DNA from: Apostichopus japonicus
Taxonomy: Eukaryota; Echinodermata; Holothuroidea; Aspidochirotida; Stichopodidae
Length of the DNA stretch: 64,000 nucleotides
NCBI RefSeq assembly: GCF_037975245.1
Contig: NC_092569.1
Location: 24,413,168 to 24,477,167, forward strand
Direction of reading: 5' to 3'
Shown: positions 12,180-23,610 of the stretch, piece after piece
Layout of the letters: every line of letters begins with the position of its first letter
Position numbering within the stretch: the stretch's first letter is position 1
Notes under the pieces: generated by a model
The model's input: only the letters and a program-made list of their open reading frames with translations
Told to the model about the DNA's origin: nothing
Database searches by the model: none
Position numbers and translations under genes: made by a program

Positions 12180-14866
12180 CACCATGTCTCACCATTTTCT
12201 TTTGTTTCAGAAGCTCAGAAAATTGATGCAGAAATCTCAGCGCTATTCTTTCCATCTTTCTAACTACAGGTTCTACTCTCTCCCGCATTATTCCCTCAGG
12301 TCTACAGGTTACACACCAACCAGCACTAGGAACACTCCCTCCAGGACTCCAGAGAGAGTGGAACCGAGTCTTACACAGCACCTCTATCCGTCTCATCGGC
12401 ATCCTCACCAAACACTGCCAATCGTCTTTAGATAGCCTCAACGATGATATCCTGAGGCTGAAGCTTGAATTACAGTCATGCCGCACCGATGACGAATGGA
12501 CTCAGTACACTAACAACATTATCTTGTGTTTGTCTCAGCAGAACATTGAACTCACAGAAAGAAGAAATATGAAAATGACTGACCTTCAGAAAAGACGCAA
12601 ACGTACCGCTTACAACCGTTTTTAGAAGACCTCAGACTCCACCTGAGTCTGAACCACCATCCTCAACTGCAGTTGTTAACTTATCTTCTTCCACTCTTAC
12701 CAGTGCAGACCTTAGGCTTCTCTCCAAAGGACTCAACTTCTGTCCTACTCCTCCGTCATTTGACCAAGCGGAACTGAGCCAAGATCTTACTCATTTCTTT
12801 CGCAGAATTCGCCTTCGTGAGTTTTCCTAGATGATCCTCCAACTGAACGGGAACCCTTCTGCAAGAAAAGTTCTTGGATGCCTCCTAAGAACAGAGTCCC
12901 TGTTATAGAAGCCTACACACAGGTCGTCAGCTCTGAGACTAACCAGTCAAACTCTCCTCTCCGCAGAACACATGACAACCTTCCAAGAGATGAGCGTACA
13001 GCACTCTCCTCACTTGTGTCTCGCAGTGACATTATCATTAAGCCAGCCGACAAAGGTTCTACAGTTGTCATCCAGGATCGACAGGATTACATCAAGGAAG
13101 CCATGTGTCATCTCTCCAACAGTGATATTTACACTCTTCTTGATTCTGATCCCACAGTTATTTTCTCCCAGCAGATAAAACAAACCATCACTGATATGTA
13201 CCAGCGGAACCAGATCTCTAAGAAGGCTGTTTCTTTCCTTTCTCCCACAGACTGTAAGGCAGCCAGGTTTTATCTCCTGCCCAAAATTCACAAGCCTGGT
13301 AACCTGGTAGGCCTATCATCTCAGGCAATGGATCCCCCACCGAGAAGATATCCTTGTTTGTTGACCACTTCATCAAACCTCTTGTTCCTCAGATTAATTC
13401 TTATATCCATGACACTCCAGATTTCCTCAGGAAACTTGAAGATATCAAGAACCAAATCCCCAGTACAGCCATCATCGGTACTTTCGACGTCACTTCTCTT
13501 TACACTAACATCCCTCATGCTGAAGGTATCGCAGCCACGTGTGCAGCCCTGTCTAAGAAGGTACACCCTTGTCCACCCATCTCTGACATCAAAGTTCTCA
13601 TGCAACAGGTTCTCACCAAAAACAACTTCACGTTCATGGACAAGCATTACCTTCAAAGACACCAGACTGCCATGGGAACCAGGATGGCTCCTTCCTATGC
13701 ATGCCTGTTTATGTCTAGCCTTGAAGAACGCATGCTCAGTAAAGCTTCCTGCCGTCCCCTTATCTGGTGGCGCTACATTGATGACATCTTCTTCGTTTGT
13801 ACCAGGGATGAGGATAGCCTGCTCACCTTCATCAATCACATCAATTCTTTCCACAGCACCATCAAATTCACCTCTGATAACTCTCACCAACAGGTTAACT
13901 TTCTAGATGTGACTGTTCGCAAGGAACACGGTTCTCTCTCTACAGTCTTATACACCTAGCCCACAGACACACACCAGTATCTCCATTCTTCAAGCTGCCA
14001 TCCCCGTCACTGCAAGTCTGGAATTGCCTACAGTCAAGCACTTCGTCTTCGTTGCATTTGCTCTAACAATTCCTCTTTCATTCGCCATACAGATGCTTTG
14101 GGAAAACACCTTACTGACAGGGGCCATAGTACCAGAAGGGTGTGTGAAGCCATTCAGAGAGCCCGCTCCCTTTCCAGATCATCTACTTTGGCAGTGAAGG
14201 ACAAAAAGGGACGAGATTGTGACAACAAGCTGCCCCTGGTTGTTACTTTCCACCCAAATCTTCCTCCTCTTCAGAAAATCACCTCTAACAGCTACAACAT
14301 TCTCCTCACTTCAGATAGACTCCAACGAGCCGTCCCTGAAAAACCCATCATCGCCTACAGACGACCACGCAACCTACGAGACCTTCTTGTGCGTGCTGCT
14401 GTTCCACCTCTAACTTCCAACCCTATACCCATTCAGCATGGTACTTTCAAATGTGATCGTACTTCGAGATGCATCGTCTGCAGCCACCACATTGTTGAAT
14501 CCAATTCCATCACCAGCTACAGCATGCAACTAACACACAAGACTAAGGGTCACATCACTTGCACTACCACCAATGTCATCTATCTGATCTCTTGTAGAGT
14601 TTGCGGCATCCAGTATGGTAACCAAAACCACCGTCAAGAAGCGATTCTATGGTCACAGATCCACAGTCAACACCCTAAAGACTGAGACCCCAGTTGGAGA
14701 ACATTATTAACCTTCCCAACCATACCATTAACGACATGTCCCTACAGGGGATTGAATCCTTAGGTAGCCGCCCTGACCTAGTACGAATCAGCAGAGAAAG
14801 GCTCGGGATGCAACGCCTTCGCACCATTCAACCTCATGGGCTGAACATTCAGGAAGGACATGACTA
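12180..14866 (+). pseudogene. Penelope-like retroelement: RT plus GIY-YIG endonuclease, frame-broken
   Basis: The frames together read as a Penelope-like element protein. An N-terminal region (12340-12830) includes LLSKGLNFCPTP and FFRRIRLREF. The RT region follows: IIKPADKGSTVVIQDR (near 13040), LPKIHKPG (near 13280), FDVTSLYTNIPH (near 13484), MGTRMAPSYACLFMS (near 13670) and the catalytic WWRYIDDIFFV (near 13767), which carries the two adjacent Asp of RT motif C. A Cys-rich linker and the start of a GIY-YIG endonuclease (IYLISCRVCGIQYG, near 14580) complete it. It would copy its RNA into DNA at a nick. In-frame stops (about 12623, 12829, 13957) and frame changes (about 13310, 14629) make it inactive as sequenced. 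A TTTTGTTTCAG before 12211 could be an intron acceptor, and introns are known in this class. Confidence 0.9.
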
Positions 14867-15180
14867 ACTTTTCTTCTGTCCCCCACTCCTCCTCCCCTTG
14901 TTCCCTCCCCCCCCCCCTTTCACACTTCCTCCCACAGCTCTCTTCCCCTCCTTTTTTCTTCTGTCTTTGTCCCTCTCCAGTTTATTCCCTACCCTGTCCC
15001 TTTAATCTTCTCTTTGTCCCTCCACTGTTTATCTCCTACCTCTCCTCTTTCCCTGTTGCTTTCTTCTCACCATCCATTGTCTACATATAATCCCCTTTCA
15101 TCTATCTCATTGTGTTCACCGTGCTCAATAATCTGTCTGTTTTCTGTGCGTGTTTTTGTCCATTCTGTTACTGTATTTGT
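14867..15180 (+). other. Pyrimidine-rich 3' region of the Penelope-like element
   Basis: After the end of the endonuclease reading frame comes about 300 bp that is almost all C and T. The open frames here are low-complexity Ser/Pro/Leu runs and are not credible genes. Confidence 0.6.
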
Positions 15181-15186
15181 CATTCA

Positions 15187-15216
15187 GCCTCTGAAGAAGA
15201 TCCTGCTAGGATCCAA
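15187..15216 (+). ncRNA. Hammerhead-ribozyme-like core in the retroelement 3' end
   Basis: The sequence contains CTGAAGAA, a GATCC/GGATC stem around a TGCTA loop, and then CAAC. This has the shape CUGANGA, stem II, then a GAAA-like box of a hammerhead ribozyme, although the last box is altered here. Penelope-like elements are known to carry hammerhead motifs. The same motif occurs on the minus strand near 44121-44146. Whether it can cleave cannot be judged from sequence alone; the altered box suggests a decayed copy. Confidence 0.5.
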
Positions 15217-15322
15217 CTTACTTTTACACATTATTTAACATGCTTGTTATATTATTCAGTATTATTGAAGCACGGTGAAGCATGGTGGGCTCCCTTCCCT
15301 TATTACAATTTCATTATTGTTT

Positions 15323-15632
15323 AATGCCTTGTTATGTTTAGGCTGTCTCCATGCATTGTATCTCTGCAATTTAGGTGTTAAAGATTGCTTACATGTTATT
15401 TTTAGTATCCCCCCCCCCCATTTGTCAATGTCTTGTTATGTTTAGGTTGTCCCCATGCATTTTATCTCTGCAATTTAGGGGTTTAAAATTGTTTACATGT
15501 TAGTTTGATTACCCCCCCCCCCATTTGTTAATGTCTTTTTATGTTTAGTTTGTCCCCGTGCATTTTATCTCTGCAATTTAGGGGTTAAAAATGTTTACAT
15601 ATTAGCATGGTGGGTTACCCCACCCTTATTGC
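15323..15632. repeat. Three-copy tandem repeat, period about 104 bp
   Basis: Units begin at 15323, 15427 and 15530, each with aatgtcttgttatgtttag, then a gcattttatctctgcaattta core and a poly-C run with catttgt. Copies two and three are the closest. The repeat lies just 3' of the Penelope-like element. Confidence 0.9.
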
Positions 15633-16129
15633 AATTTGTTTTGTTCGTTTTTCAATGGAGGGTACCTACATGAAAAAGTGTGTTTTCTTTGCAACTGTTT
15701 AAGAAAAAGAAATGTTTTATCCCCCTGAACTTTTATGCGAGCCTCAGTCTCATCCCAGAAGCATGGATGGTTGAGCCCCACCCAATTATTAAGATGTGTA
15801 GGTCTATTATTAAATTCGTCTTTTAGAGTACAGCTATGGTCAACTAACATTTGGGGGCAAAATAGTGAGCTATTAGCTCATGCCCCCCCCCCCCCCCACA
15901 CGCCATTTTTAAGTCTTATTATGTTAAGGAATTTTACCCGTGCAATTAAGAATATATTTCACTGTGAATAAAATATATCGTTCCATCCAATTCCTGGCTC
16001 CACGCTCAGATTTATGTCAGCATTTTGTATTTAAAATTCATGAAGTTGTGTTTGAACAGTTGTTGGCAATAAACTACGGTTTTCAAACAATAGAAGGAAA
16101 ATAAATTCCTTTATTTTGATGGAATTAAT

Positions 16130-16400
16130 AGCTGGGAAATCTGAAGTTTCCCTCACTATAGGGTAAGGTAGAGTTTACCCTGCTTTGACGGATGCAACTT
16201 CTGTTGCCACCACTTTTTGGGGTAACCTAAAGTTACCTCTAAAGATGGTGAAATGTTTCCCTTTCTTTAAGGGAAATGTGAATTTTCCTTCATAAGAGGA
16301 ATACCTCCATATTACCTAGTATGGGAAATCTGAGATTACACCACAAAATGGTGGCAGCCTAGTTGAACCCACTATTTGATAACATATTTTTTGGACAGTG
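16130..16400. repeat. Cluster of small imperfect palindromes
   Basis: Short inverted pairs follow one another: ggaaatctgaagtttcc, gggtaaggtagagtttaccc, ggtaacctaaagttacc and ggaaatgtgaattttcc. Each is a stem of 6-7 bp with a small loop. They share a GGTAAC/GGAAA theme and could be a worn miniature element. No clear outer inverted ends were found. Confidence 0.5.
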
Positions 16401-16989
16401 TATCTAGTACCATAAGCTATTATCCAACCATTATTATTACGATTAACAAAACACGTCGCTTGTCAACCAGACAAATATGATCAAGAGAAGCCCTGGATAA
16501 AGGCATAACATGATCGAACCGTACAACAGTATCTTGTTTTATTATTTGTGACCAGACTTTGACAATACAGAAGAACTTTGCTGAAGAAGACTGGATTGCC
16601 AGGAAGAGACATTAAACCTCAAATATACCGGCATATTGAGAGAAAAATACCTCCCGTCAGCCTACCATGATTCGTTCCGTGTCATACTATTGGTAAGCCT
16701 ACCGAAGTTGAACTGTGCTGCTGTCATGCACAAGAGCTTTTTTTTAAATAGTATTAGTGTTGTTCAATAACTGACACGATAAAGACACACGCTAAAGGTA
16801 GCCAATGTATTGGCAATCGGGTTTATGCATAGTTGTTGTGGTATAATATCACTTGGATTTTAGACTACTGTATTATTCTTTAATACAAGTATAAGCCAGC
16901 CCACGTTATGTGTGCGTGACAACTTACATCCTATATTTCTTCGATTGTGTGGATAATAACGTTAGCCTAGCCAAGGTCCTGACAGTACA

Positions 16990-17400
16990 AAATTGCATAG
17001 CCAATGCAACGACGAGCCTAGACCTAGTCAAAAATATCACAGTACTGGGTATTCTCAAAGACGTCGTTGGTGTGTTGAGCAGCATACACATAGTACTCTG
17101 TGCAACGCTCTAATTGTACCCCATATTGATTATTGTTTTGTCGTCTGGACTACGGCGACGAACAAGTCAAGTTCAGTTACACCTCATTCAATTTAAGTTC
17201 AATGAGGTGTAACTGACCTTGACTAAATTCAACTAAAGTTAACAAAAGATATTTACAAGTCATTCGGTTTTCACATCAGTGACCTCACTTCTAAACACCT
17301 TTATTCTTGTGCATTTGTCAGGCATTTCATATACAATACTTTGTAAGAATTCCCATAGACCAATGCACTGATTTTGATCATCCAAGGTTAAAGATATATA
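16990..17400 (+). pseudogene. Non-LTR retrotransposon RT scrap
   Basis: A short segment reads LCNALIVPHIDYCFVVW, which matches the well-known L-Y-N-A-L-I-x-P-H-x-D-Y-C region after the RT core in many LINEs. After a 58-bp hairpin, a further stretch (LYKSFGFHISDL, then SKHLYSCAFVRHF) looks like its continuation. Frames are broken and no catalytic motif remains. Confidence 0.6.
17166..17223. repeat. Hairpin with ~23-bp arms inside the LINE scrap
   Basis: GTCAAGTTCAGTTACACCTCATT is followed, after about 12 bp, by its complement AATGAGGTGTAACTGACCTTGAC, with one or two mismatches. It interrupts the RT-like reading frame. Confidence 0.85.
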
Positions 17401-17814
17401 ATGCCTTGAATCAAACGCCAAGGGCTTTCAGGAGGGGTGTTTGACTTAACGTCTTCTGTTAAATTATCGCGAAAGGTTGTTGTGGAGAGATCCGTGTCCC
17501 TCCTATGACAAGACGCACGGCTGTGCAGGATGAATGTTTATGCTTGCTAGGAAATGTTCCAAAGTGATGCTCTCCTAGAGTAAAAATGAAAATATAGTTA
17601 GATACTATATTAGCCAATGTAGATGTACGAATACAATCTGCTGCTAAAGTATCACATTTGTTCATTGAATAAGATAACCCCTCCACCACACCGCCCCTCT
17701 TTAACCAGAGACAACCAAAATACAAGTTAGATTCCTCTAATGTAGTATATTGGAGGTTATGTTTTGTGGGGGAGTTACGATGGTGATTAACACCCGAAAC
17801 TCATAGCTTATACA

Positions 17815-17925
17815 GTAACTACTGTTCATGTCCTGTAACATATGTTACCGTGTTACGAACACAAAGTAGCAATTACTGATGCACGGTTGTGGGACATGAA
17901 CAGTAGTTGCGGTAGCAACATTTAG
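17815..17925. repeat. MITE-like repeat with inverted ends, copy 1
   Basis: Begins actactgttcatgtcc and ends gggacatgaacagtagt, so the ends are complementary over about 16 bp. The middle carries cctgtaacatatgttaccgtgttacg. A second copy lies at 18186-18280. Confidence 0.75.
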
Positions 17926-18185
17926 TGTGAGTTAAGTAATACGATTCAAAATAAGTCGTATTTAGTCGTTTTATGCTATAAGTAGGCATATTGATATGCC
18001 CGAACATGGCATTTCTTGGCTCTCGACGACGAAATGGCGTAATATAAAGAGAGGTGTGAACTGGAATCCAGCGGAACCGTACATCCTTTAATTCATCTCA
18101 TAGTCATTGTCATCTTCATAGACTCCTTGTCCTTCGCGCAGTTCTCTGTCTTACATTGGAACAAGTTAACAGCTTTGCAGTTGTT

Positions 18186-18280
18186 ACAGTGTCACCTGTA
18201 ACATATGTTACCGTGTTACGGCACAAAAAGTAGTAATTACAGATGCACAGTTGTCGGGCATGAACAATAGTTGCAGTTCC
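18186..18280. repeat. MITE-like repeat, copy 2
   Basis: Shares cctgtaacatatgttaccgtgttacg, then aattacagatgcacagttgt and gggcatgaacaatagttgc with the copy at 17815-17925. The left inverted end is largely lost. Confidence 0.7.
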
Positions 18281-18289
18281 AGCTAGGAG

Positions 18290-20892
18290 TATCAGCTGTG
18301 ATTAAATATCAATGGTTTTGTGCAATGTGCAAGGAAGCACATATATTCCTCTTTACAGACAGTTCCAGGACCAGTATGTAATTGTTGAAGGTTTATTCAA
18401 TATCATCAAAAGAAAATTTAAAGGAGCATATTTATGTTTGGTTTAATTGAAGTGGAACATCAATGTTCCATCCGATGACATTGGACATATGCACTGATAA
18501 GGAAACAACCAATGCAGAAACTTTGCTTTGCTGTAGCTAATTAATACATATTCTACCTATGAGACGTATGGTAAAGTGTAATTTAAATTTGATGGTACTG
18601 TCAAAGGAATTAGCTAAGCAAACCTAGGTCTACATAGCTTTATATTGACACATCAGTTATCCATTGTTAGTAGAGTTTGCACTAAAACATAATGCAAGAT
18701 TGACTGCACTTGCACAGTTATATACGATACTGGTCTACGTATCCTGACTATGACCTCAATATCGAGTGAATATCATGTAAAATAAGATAAAATATAAGTT
18801 AAACAAAATACATTTAATGTGAAATATATAATAAATAAATAAATATATAAAGAAAACGGTTGAATGAATTAATAAAGGAACACTTGAAACCGTCAATTAT
18901 GTTACTACTTGTAAAGGGAAAGCAATCAGTCTCCTTTTAACTATTACAGACTATTTTATTGTGCCTTCACGACAAGAAAGCCATGCACTTTTTTATTTAC
19001 TCATAGGGACCAATTTCCTCATATTTTCAAACTTCTCTCTTGCATCACAATATTGTACATACAGATCTGGTATTACAAACCAACACTCCACATTTTAACT
19101 AGACCTAAATCAAAGTGTGACTTAAAGTTTGCAGGAACCAATCTAATTAACTAAGTTGTTTTTTGTTGTTTTTTGTAAATAAAGGATTAATAAATTAGGC
19201 AATAAAAAAATAAAGATAACTTTCCCAAGATAAATACTATATAAACTTTCATGTCACTTTTGCCACCAGCTAGCTAAGATTTGATATCACCAACTATGTA
19301 ATGTTTTGTCTAGGGTAATGTTGGATCTACACTCCCCGAAGACATTTAGACACATGTTAAGTTTAAGTTATTATGTTGTTTCAGTTTGACATGTTTACAT
19401 GTGTGTACTGTTGGGACATTTGGCATGTTACATACATGCGACATGTCATTACGTTGCTGTCTAACAGACCTGGGACGTGACGATTATGTTTTCGTCGGCC
19501 GACTGCTCATAGCCCAACGTTTAACGATGTTTCCGTAAACCTTTCTCGAATGTTATAGAAACTTTCAATCCGATTTGTTCTACCAAGTTGGGCGTAAACG
19601 GGCCCAGGTATTCTTTCTACGTCAGAGATATGTTACAGCGTCGAACGCGTTGGGCACCTTGAAGTCTTACTGTATTTTTTTTTGTAAAAGGAATACTTTT
19701 TATGCGCAACAGTTGCGGTACATCGTAATTACATATAAATGTGGATAGTTCGCTAGCCTCTAATCCGAATTTCTTAATTTTGCCTGAATTCTTGTTTCAT
19801 TCTACACTTACGGTTCTTCATCTGTACCACGAAAGAAAAACTCAATACCTTAGAAATACAGCAATCAGTTTCACGAAAGGAACATTCAGGTCAAACGAAT
19901 CCTCCTAGCGTAACCGCGCAAGTTATCTTTAGCACCAAGTGGTTATACACCGACACGCTGCAAAGACATTAAATTGCCGAAAGTGTACGATTAAAGACGC
20001 GCGCATGAACTGGTTCTACTTTTTTATTCTTAAGAAGTCATCGACTAAGGGCGTTCGACACTTTACAAAATCTTTGTTTGACTTGGATGTTCGTCAAAAA
20101 AATGTTTGGTTTAGTGTTAGTTTTTCTCTAACCTTTCACCTGTCGATGATGTTTGACCTCAGTTACTTTTTCAATCACTTAGTTTGATAGTACTTGGACT
20201 TCCAATTATACCTGGTTGAAGGTTTTATGTCAATGCATTATATCAGTATTTCCCTTTGGATATTTACCAAAAACATTTTTCTTCACTCAATTTGACCTCG
20301 GACTTTTGGCCTTTCGCTCTGACGGTATGCGAGATACAAGTTTCCATCATGTGGTACCTTCATACTAAGTTTAAAGAAATCGGGTCAGTCATTCAGAAGG
20401 AGTTTTTGGCACAAAATTGTAGAGCAATGTTCCAACTGCTTTCCTTCATCAGCCTTCCCGATCCCCAACCCATGAGTAGCTTGCAACTACGCCACTGCAT
20501 ATACGGAAGCAAATTACTTTTTTGCAGCTTCAAAAATTGGAAAAAACTCTCTCTCTTTACGTAGATTATGAATTATGCGAACAAGCACACTGCTCCTGTT
20601 AGGGCACTGTTGCGGGAGAATGCATGATGATCTACATGAAATCAATCTTGCAGTGACAGTGATTTTTATGTAGCCAGTTCACGGGCCTCAAGGCTTAATA
20701 ACTTCCCCACTCCCATGGCAACGTTGAAAGATTACCTATCGATTTAAATTAATAATTTTATTAATTAATATTTTAATTGTTGAAGAGTCTGGACACGAGT
20801 GCTACAGCACTGACAACACACAAACATAACTATGGAATTTTAATTCTGTTTCCCTACTTAACTTTTGGATTTTAATTTGTTTGTAGGTACCG
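18290..20892. other. No gene recognised upstream of Ig gene 1
   Basis: AT-rich sequence that should include the promoter of the gene starting at 20893. No convincing TATA box or exon was found. Around 20310-20430 a stretch resembles a generic dispersed repeat (a phrase of the type agtttaaagaaatcgggtcagtcattcag), but I cannot name it. Confidence 0.4.
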
Positions 20893-20972
20893 TATGGGAA
20901 ATCAACGCTTTATGAAATACTTGGTCTGGAGTTTAGTGGTTACACTTACTATCTCGAATCAGTCATCCCACG
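20893..20972 (+). CDS. Ig gene 1, exon 1: start codon and signal peptide
   Basis: The ATG opens a 26-codon exon with a short polar start, a basic residue pair, a hydrophobic core (YLVWSLVVTLTI) and a small polar end, which is a classic secretory signal peptide. It ends after the first base of a codon at a perfect donor, CG|GTAAGT. Upstream TTGTTTGTAG could be the acceptor of a preceding 5'-untranslated intron. The next in-phase exon is the Ig exon at 22318. The protein should enter the secretory pathway; with the final exon at 29081 it would be a single-pass type I membrane protein. The start is chosen because it is the only ATG giving a signal peptide in frame with the donor. A second in-frame Met lies six codons in. 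Confidence 0.75.
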
Positions 20973-22317
20973 GTAAGTCTGAAGGAAAGGTCTCACAGAC
21001 AAAAAGTTCACTGTACATAAGTTACACATGACTTTTTTCATGTGCTCCAGCAGCATCGAAAAGGTGTTTAATTTTATTAGATTTACTCATTCTTCTTCCC
21101 TCAGATTAGTGTGATTAAGATAAAAAACTGATTAAGTTCAACCAATTGTAAAGTGAGTTGCATCACATGTAGAATGTAAAACGCTAGCAATATACCTTAT
21201 TATTATAGTGATAATTCAAATCAGAGCTTATAGACTCGATACAGAATTACAATGATGGGATATGTCGAACAACAACACACCTACAAAAAATATTAATGTA
21301 GTGCCAATTCAAAGTACGGCCAAGAAATATCCAAGTATAAACAACGGATATCGTCTAGACATTGAGCATGTGCGTCTTTAATTTGAACAAGTGCGTCTAT
21401 AAATTGAACATTGTGTGTCTAGAATTAGAAAGTGTGTGGCTAACGTGTAATTGTTCTAGAACAATTGAAGTCAAGAGAAATACAATTTTTTAAATATAAT
21501 TTATTTAGATTTAAGGCGTGAGAATACACGAGTAGCCACGTTCCCGTTGATACAATAAATCAATATTAAGGAGCTTACAAATTACATGAAATATACTCAT
21601 GACATTATGTTCAACCAGTTAAAGCTTTCTTGTAAGTGAAAGCACATCTATGGGACACAGCCCGGCCATTCGGAAGAGCGTTGTAATGGAATAGCTTGTC
21701 CCCCGGTACTGTACTATACTGCTCAGTGGGTTATACCCAACATCCTGTTGCTTTCATCGATGGATCTTTTCTCTTATGCAAACATCTGTATTTCCAGTCA
21801 CATTGTGAGTCCTTTAGTTCGAACATGTTTGCATTCCTGTCACCATAGAAAAGGGGAGGCGAAAAGAAAAAAGGCCTTCGTTCTGCATATATTTTCTCTG
21901 CATTTCTCTTGGGCGGAGCCGTTGACTTATAACGAAATATCTTAGATATATGTGAACAGCTATTAACAGATTAAGCAGCTGCGGGAAACGGTAAGAAGTA
22001 GATTAAACGGATCTCATGAATCGTTTCTCCTCTTCTGTCCGTGATTTCTCTCACATTCAATCCTGGGTGCAATTTCACATTTTGTTATGCCATCTTAAAA
22101 GCAGTTAATGTCGTGTATGCCCATCAATTTCATAGAACTGAATTTCTAACTTGCTCTGCAATAAGCGTTGCCGTTTTCCTCGCTTCTTACTTGGAACCCT
22201 AATCTATATTAAAGCTGTGATTGGTACATTATGAGATTTCAAGATGTCACTGACGATGTATTCTCACTCTATTTCAATGTATTTCTCATCTAAAATTTCA
22301 AATCTTAGTGTTTGCAG

Positions 22318-22626
22318 AGAATCATTGCGCATCTCCCCAGCATGGCTACCTCGGAAAAGAAAGCATCATTAGTTGCAACATCGATCAAGGCATAGACAAA
22401 GTATATTGGTTTAATGAAACTGACGGCTACGATTTTTCATTTATAAGAATGGAGGACGGACATATAAGTGGATCTGGTTACAAAAGCAATGAATACAATA
22501 TATCACAAAATGGATCCCTTGTTATCAGGAATGTACAGTGCAAACATCAACAATCGTACCAAGTCACATTTCAAATTTCTGTCAATGAATCCGAAGTCAA
22601 CTTGCGTGTTAACTTTATTGTTATTG
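22318..22626 (+). CDS. Ig gene 1, exon 2: V-like immunoglobulin domain
   Basis: Borders are TTTGCAG| and |GTGAGT; the exon is 309 bp, phase 1 at both ends, encoding 103 residues. Seen: Cys4, Cys20 (B strand, in ISCNI), Trp31 (C strand), an SGSGY segment at 51-55, the E-strand motif QNGSLVI at 64-70, and Tyr81 in the F strand. Where a V domain normally has Tyr-x-Cys, this reads Tyr-Gln-Val, so the usual B-F disulphide cannot form. Cys4 may pair with Cys20 instead, and Cys75 is extra. Several N-glycosylation sequons are present (for example NET, NIS, NGS). It is a close paralogue of the exon at 61513-61815 and a more distant one of those at 47971, 49292, 54952 and 56290. Likely an extracellular ligand-binding or adhesion domain; the ligand is unknown. 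Confidence 0.85.
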
Positions 22627-22671
22627 GTGAGTAATTGTCAAGTTATTAATTACTTACAATATAATTATACA

Positions 22672-22694
22672 TATATATATATATACATATATTT

Positions 22695-22724
<30 letters not shown>
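22672..22724. repeat. (TA)n-rich microsatellite
   Basis: Imperfect TA/CATA repeat in the intron after the Ig exon. The paralogous intron sequence near 63190-63215 lacks it. Confidence 0.8.
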
Positions 22725-22725
<1 letters not shown>

Positions 22726-22879
22726 ATTTGGTGTCTACTTCTAAAGTGTATGTGAAATTATAATGATGCATAGCATAACACATAATTTGACAACCGAGAA
22801 TCAAAAAATACGTTTACTGTTTTTAATGTTAGTTAAATAGTAAATTCTCATCGCTATCCGCCATCACTCACAATTGCAG

Positions 22880-22954
22880 ATACTGATAATTCATGCAATG
22901 TGACCACAGAGCCCCAATTTACTACTTCATGCACAACGGAAACTACCAAACCAG
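22880..22954 (+). CDS. Ig gene 1, exon 3: Thr-rich linker
   Basis: TTGCAG| and |GTAAGA bound a 75-bp exon, phase 1 at both ends, coding 25 residues rich in Thr with two Cys (DTDNSCNVTTEP.. ..TTETTKPG). The composition suggests an O-glycosylated stalk piece between domains. Almost the same exon occurs at 60675-60749 in gene 2, broken copies lie at 63432 and 26757, and conservation of both splice sites in the intact copies supports it as real. Confidence 0.75.
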
Positions 22955-23445
22955 GTAAGATCAAATATGACCTTATACCGAAATTGGAAGTGTGCAGCAG
23001 TTTATTGAATGCTCTTCTTTTAAAGTAATGATGTTTGATGAAGTTGGGGCTGGGTTCCTCCTCCGGAAGAAAAAGTGAAAAGTTGTAGGTCAAATAGGCA
23101 TATTTAGACTATAAATTATGTCGTTATAAGTAGCCATAAAACGTTATCATAACACTAATCAAATAAAAGGAATGTAGCAACACTTGCACCTAGATTTCTT
23201 AAATAATATTTACCCGTATCATGTAAAGAAATTATATGTTAGATATTCGATATGTTTCCACAATATATGCAATGTGATATACCGTACTAGATATACTGTA
23301 AACCAGCGGTAAACCACGAACTAGCCAATGTTTTTAGCAATCGGTCTTGACCAATTGATTTTCACGATAGAGCGCAGTACAGTTTTACTTTGTAACTTTT
23401 TCTGTCGGCATTCAGTAAGGCCTAAACTAATGTTAAAGTTTTCAG

Positions 23446-23610
23446 CGATTTCGGAAACGACGGATCTGGTAACAAAAGCATGGAACATATTAAAAAATGA
23501 ATCCCTTGTTATCAGGAATGTTCAGTACAAACATCAACAATCGTACAAAGTCACATTTCAAATTTCTTCCAATGAATCTCTTGATTTGCGTGTTAACTTT
23601 TCTGTCATTG
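23446..23610 (+). CDS. Half-length Ig exon, open and phase-preserving
   Basis: AGTTTTCAG| and |GTGAGT bound 165 bp, phase 1 at both ends, with no stop. The 3' half matches the Ig exon at 22318 (ESLVIRNVQYKHQQSY, then a segment ending VNFSVIG), but the part with the two Cys and the Trp is missing, and the first dozen codons run in a shifted frame of the old sequence (DLVTKAW against the paralogue's SGYKSNE). It could be a dead copy that happens to stay open or a short spliced linker. The upstream 150 bp matches the right edge of the window (63890-64000), so the same arrangement probably continues there. Confidence 0.45.

Noticed and set aside
14860-15324. Ser/Pro/Leu-rich open frames after the Penelope-like element
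   Set aside because: They are low-complexity C/T sequence of the element's 3' region.
16565-16605. Second hammerhead-like motif (ctgaagaagactgg..ccagg)
   Set aside because: The stem is short and the required GAAA box and cleavage triplet are not convincingly placed.
19939-20564. Open frames of 82 and 102 codons upstream of Ig gene 1
   Set aside because: No motif or splice signals; part of the sequence looks like a generic dispersed repeat.
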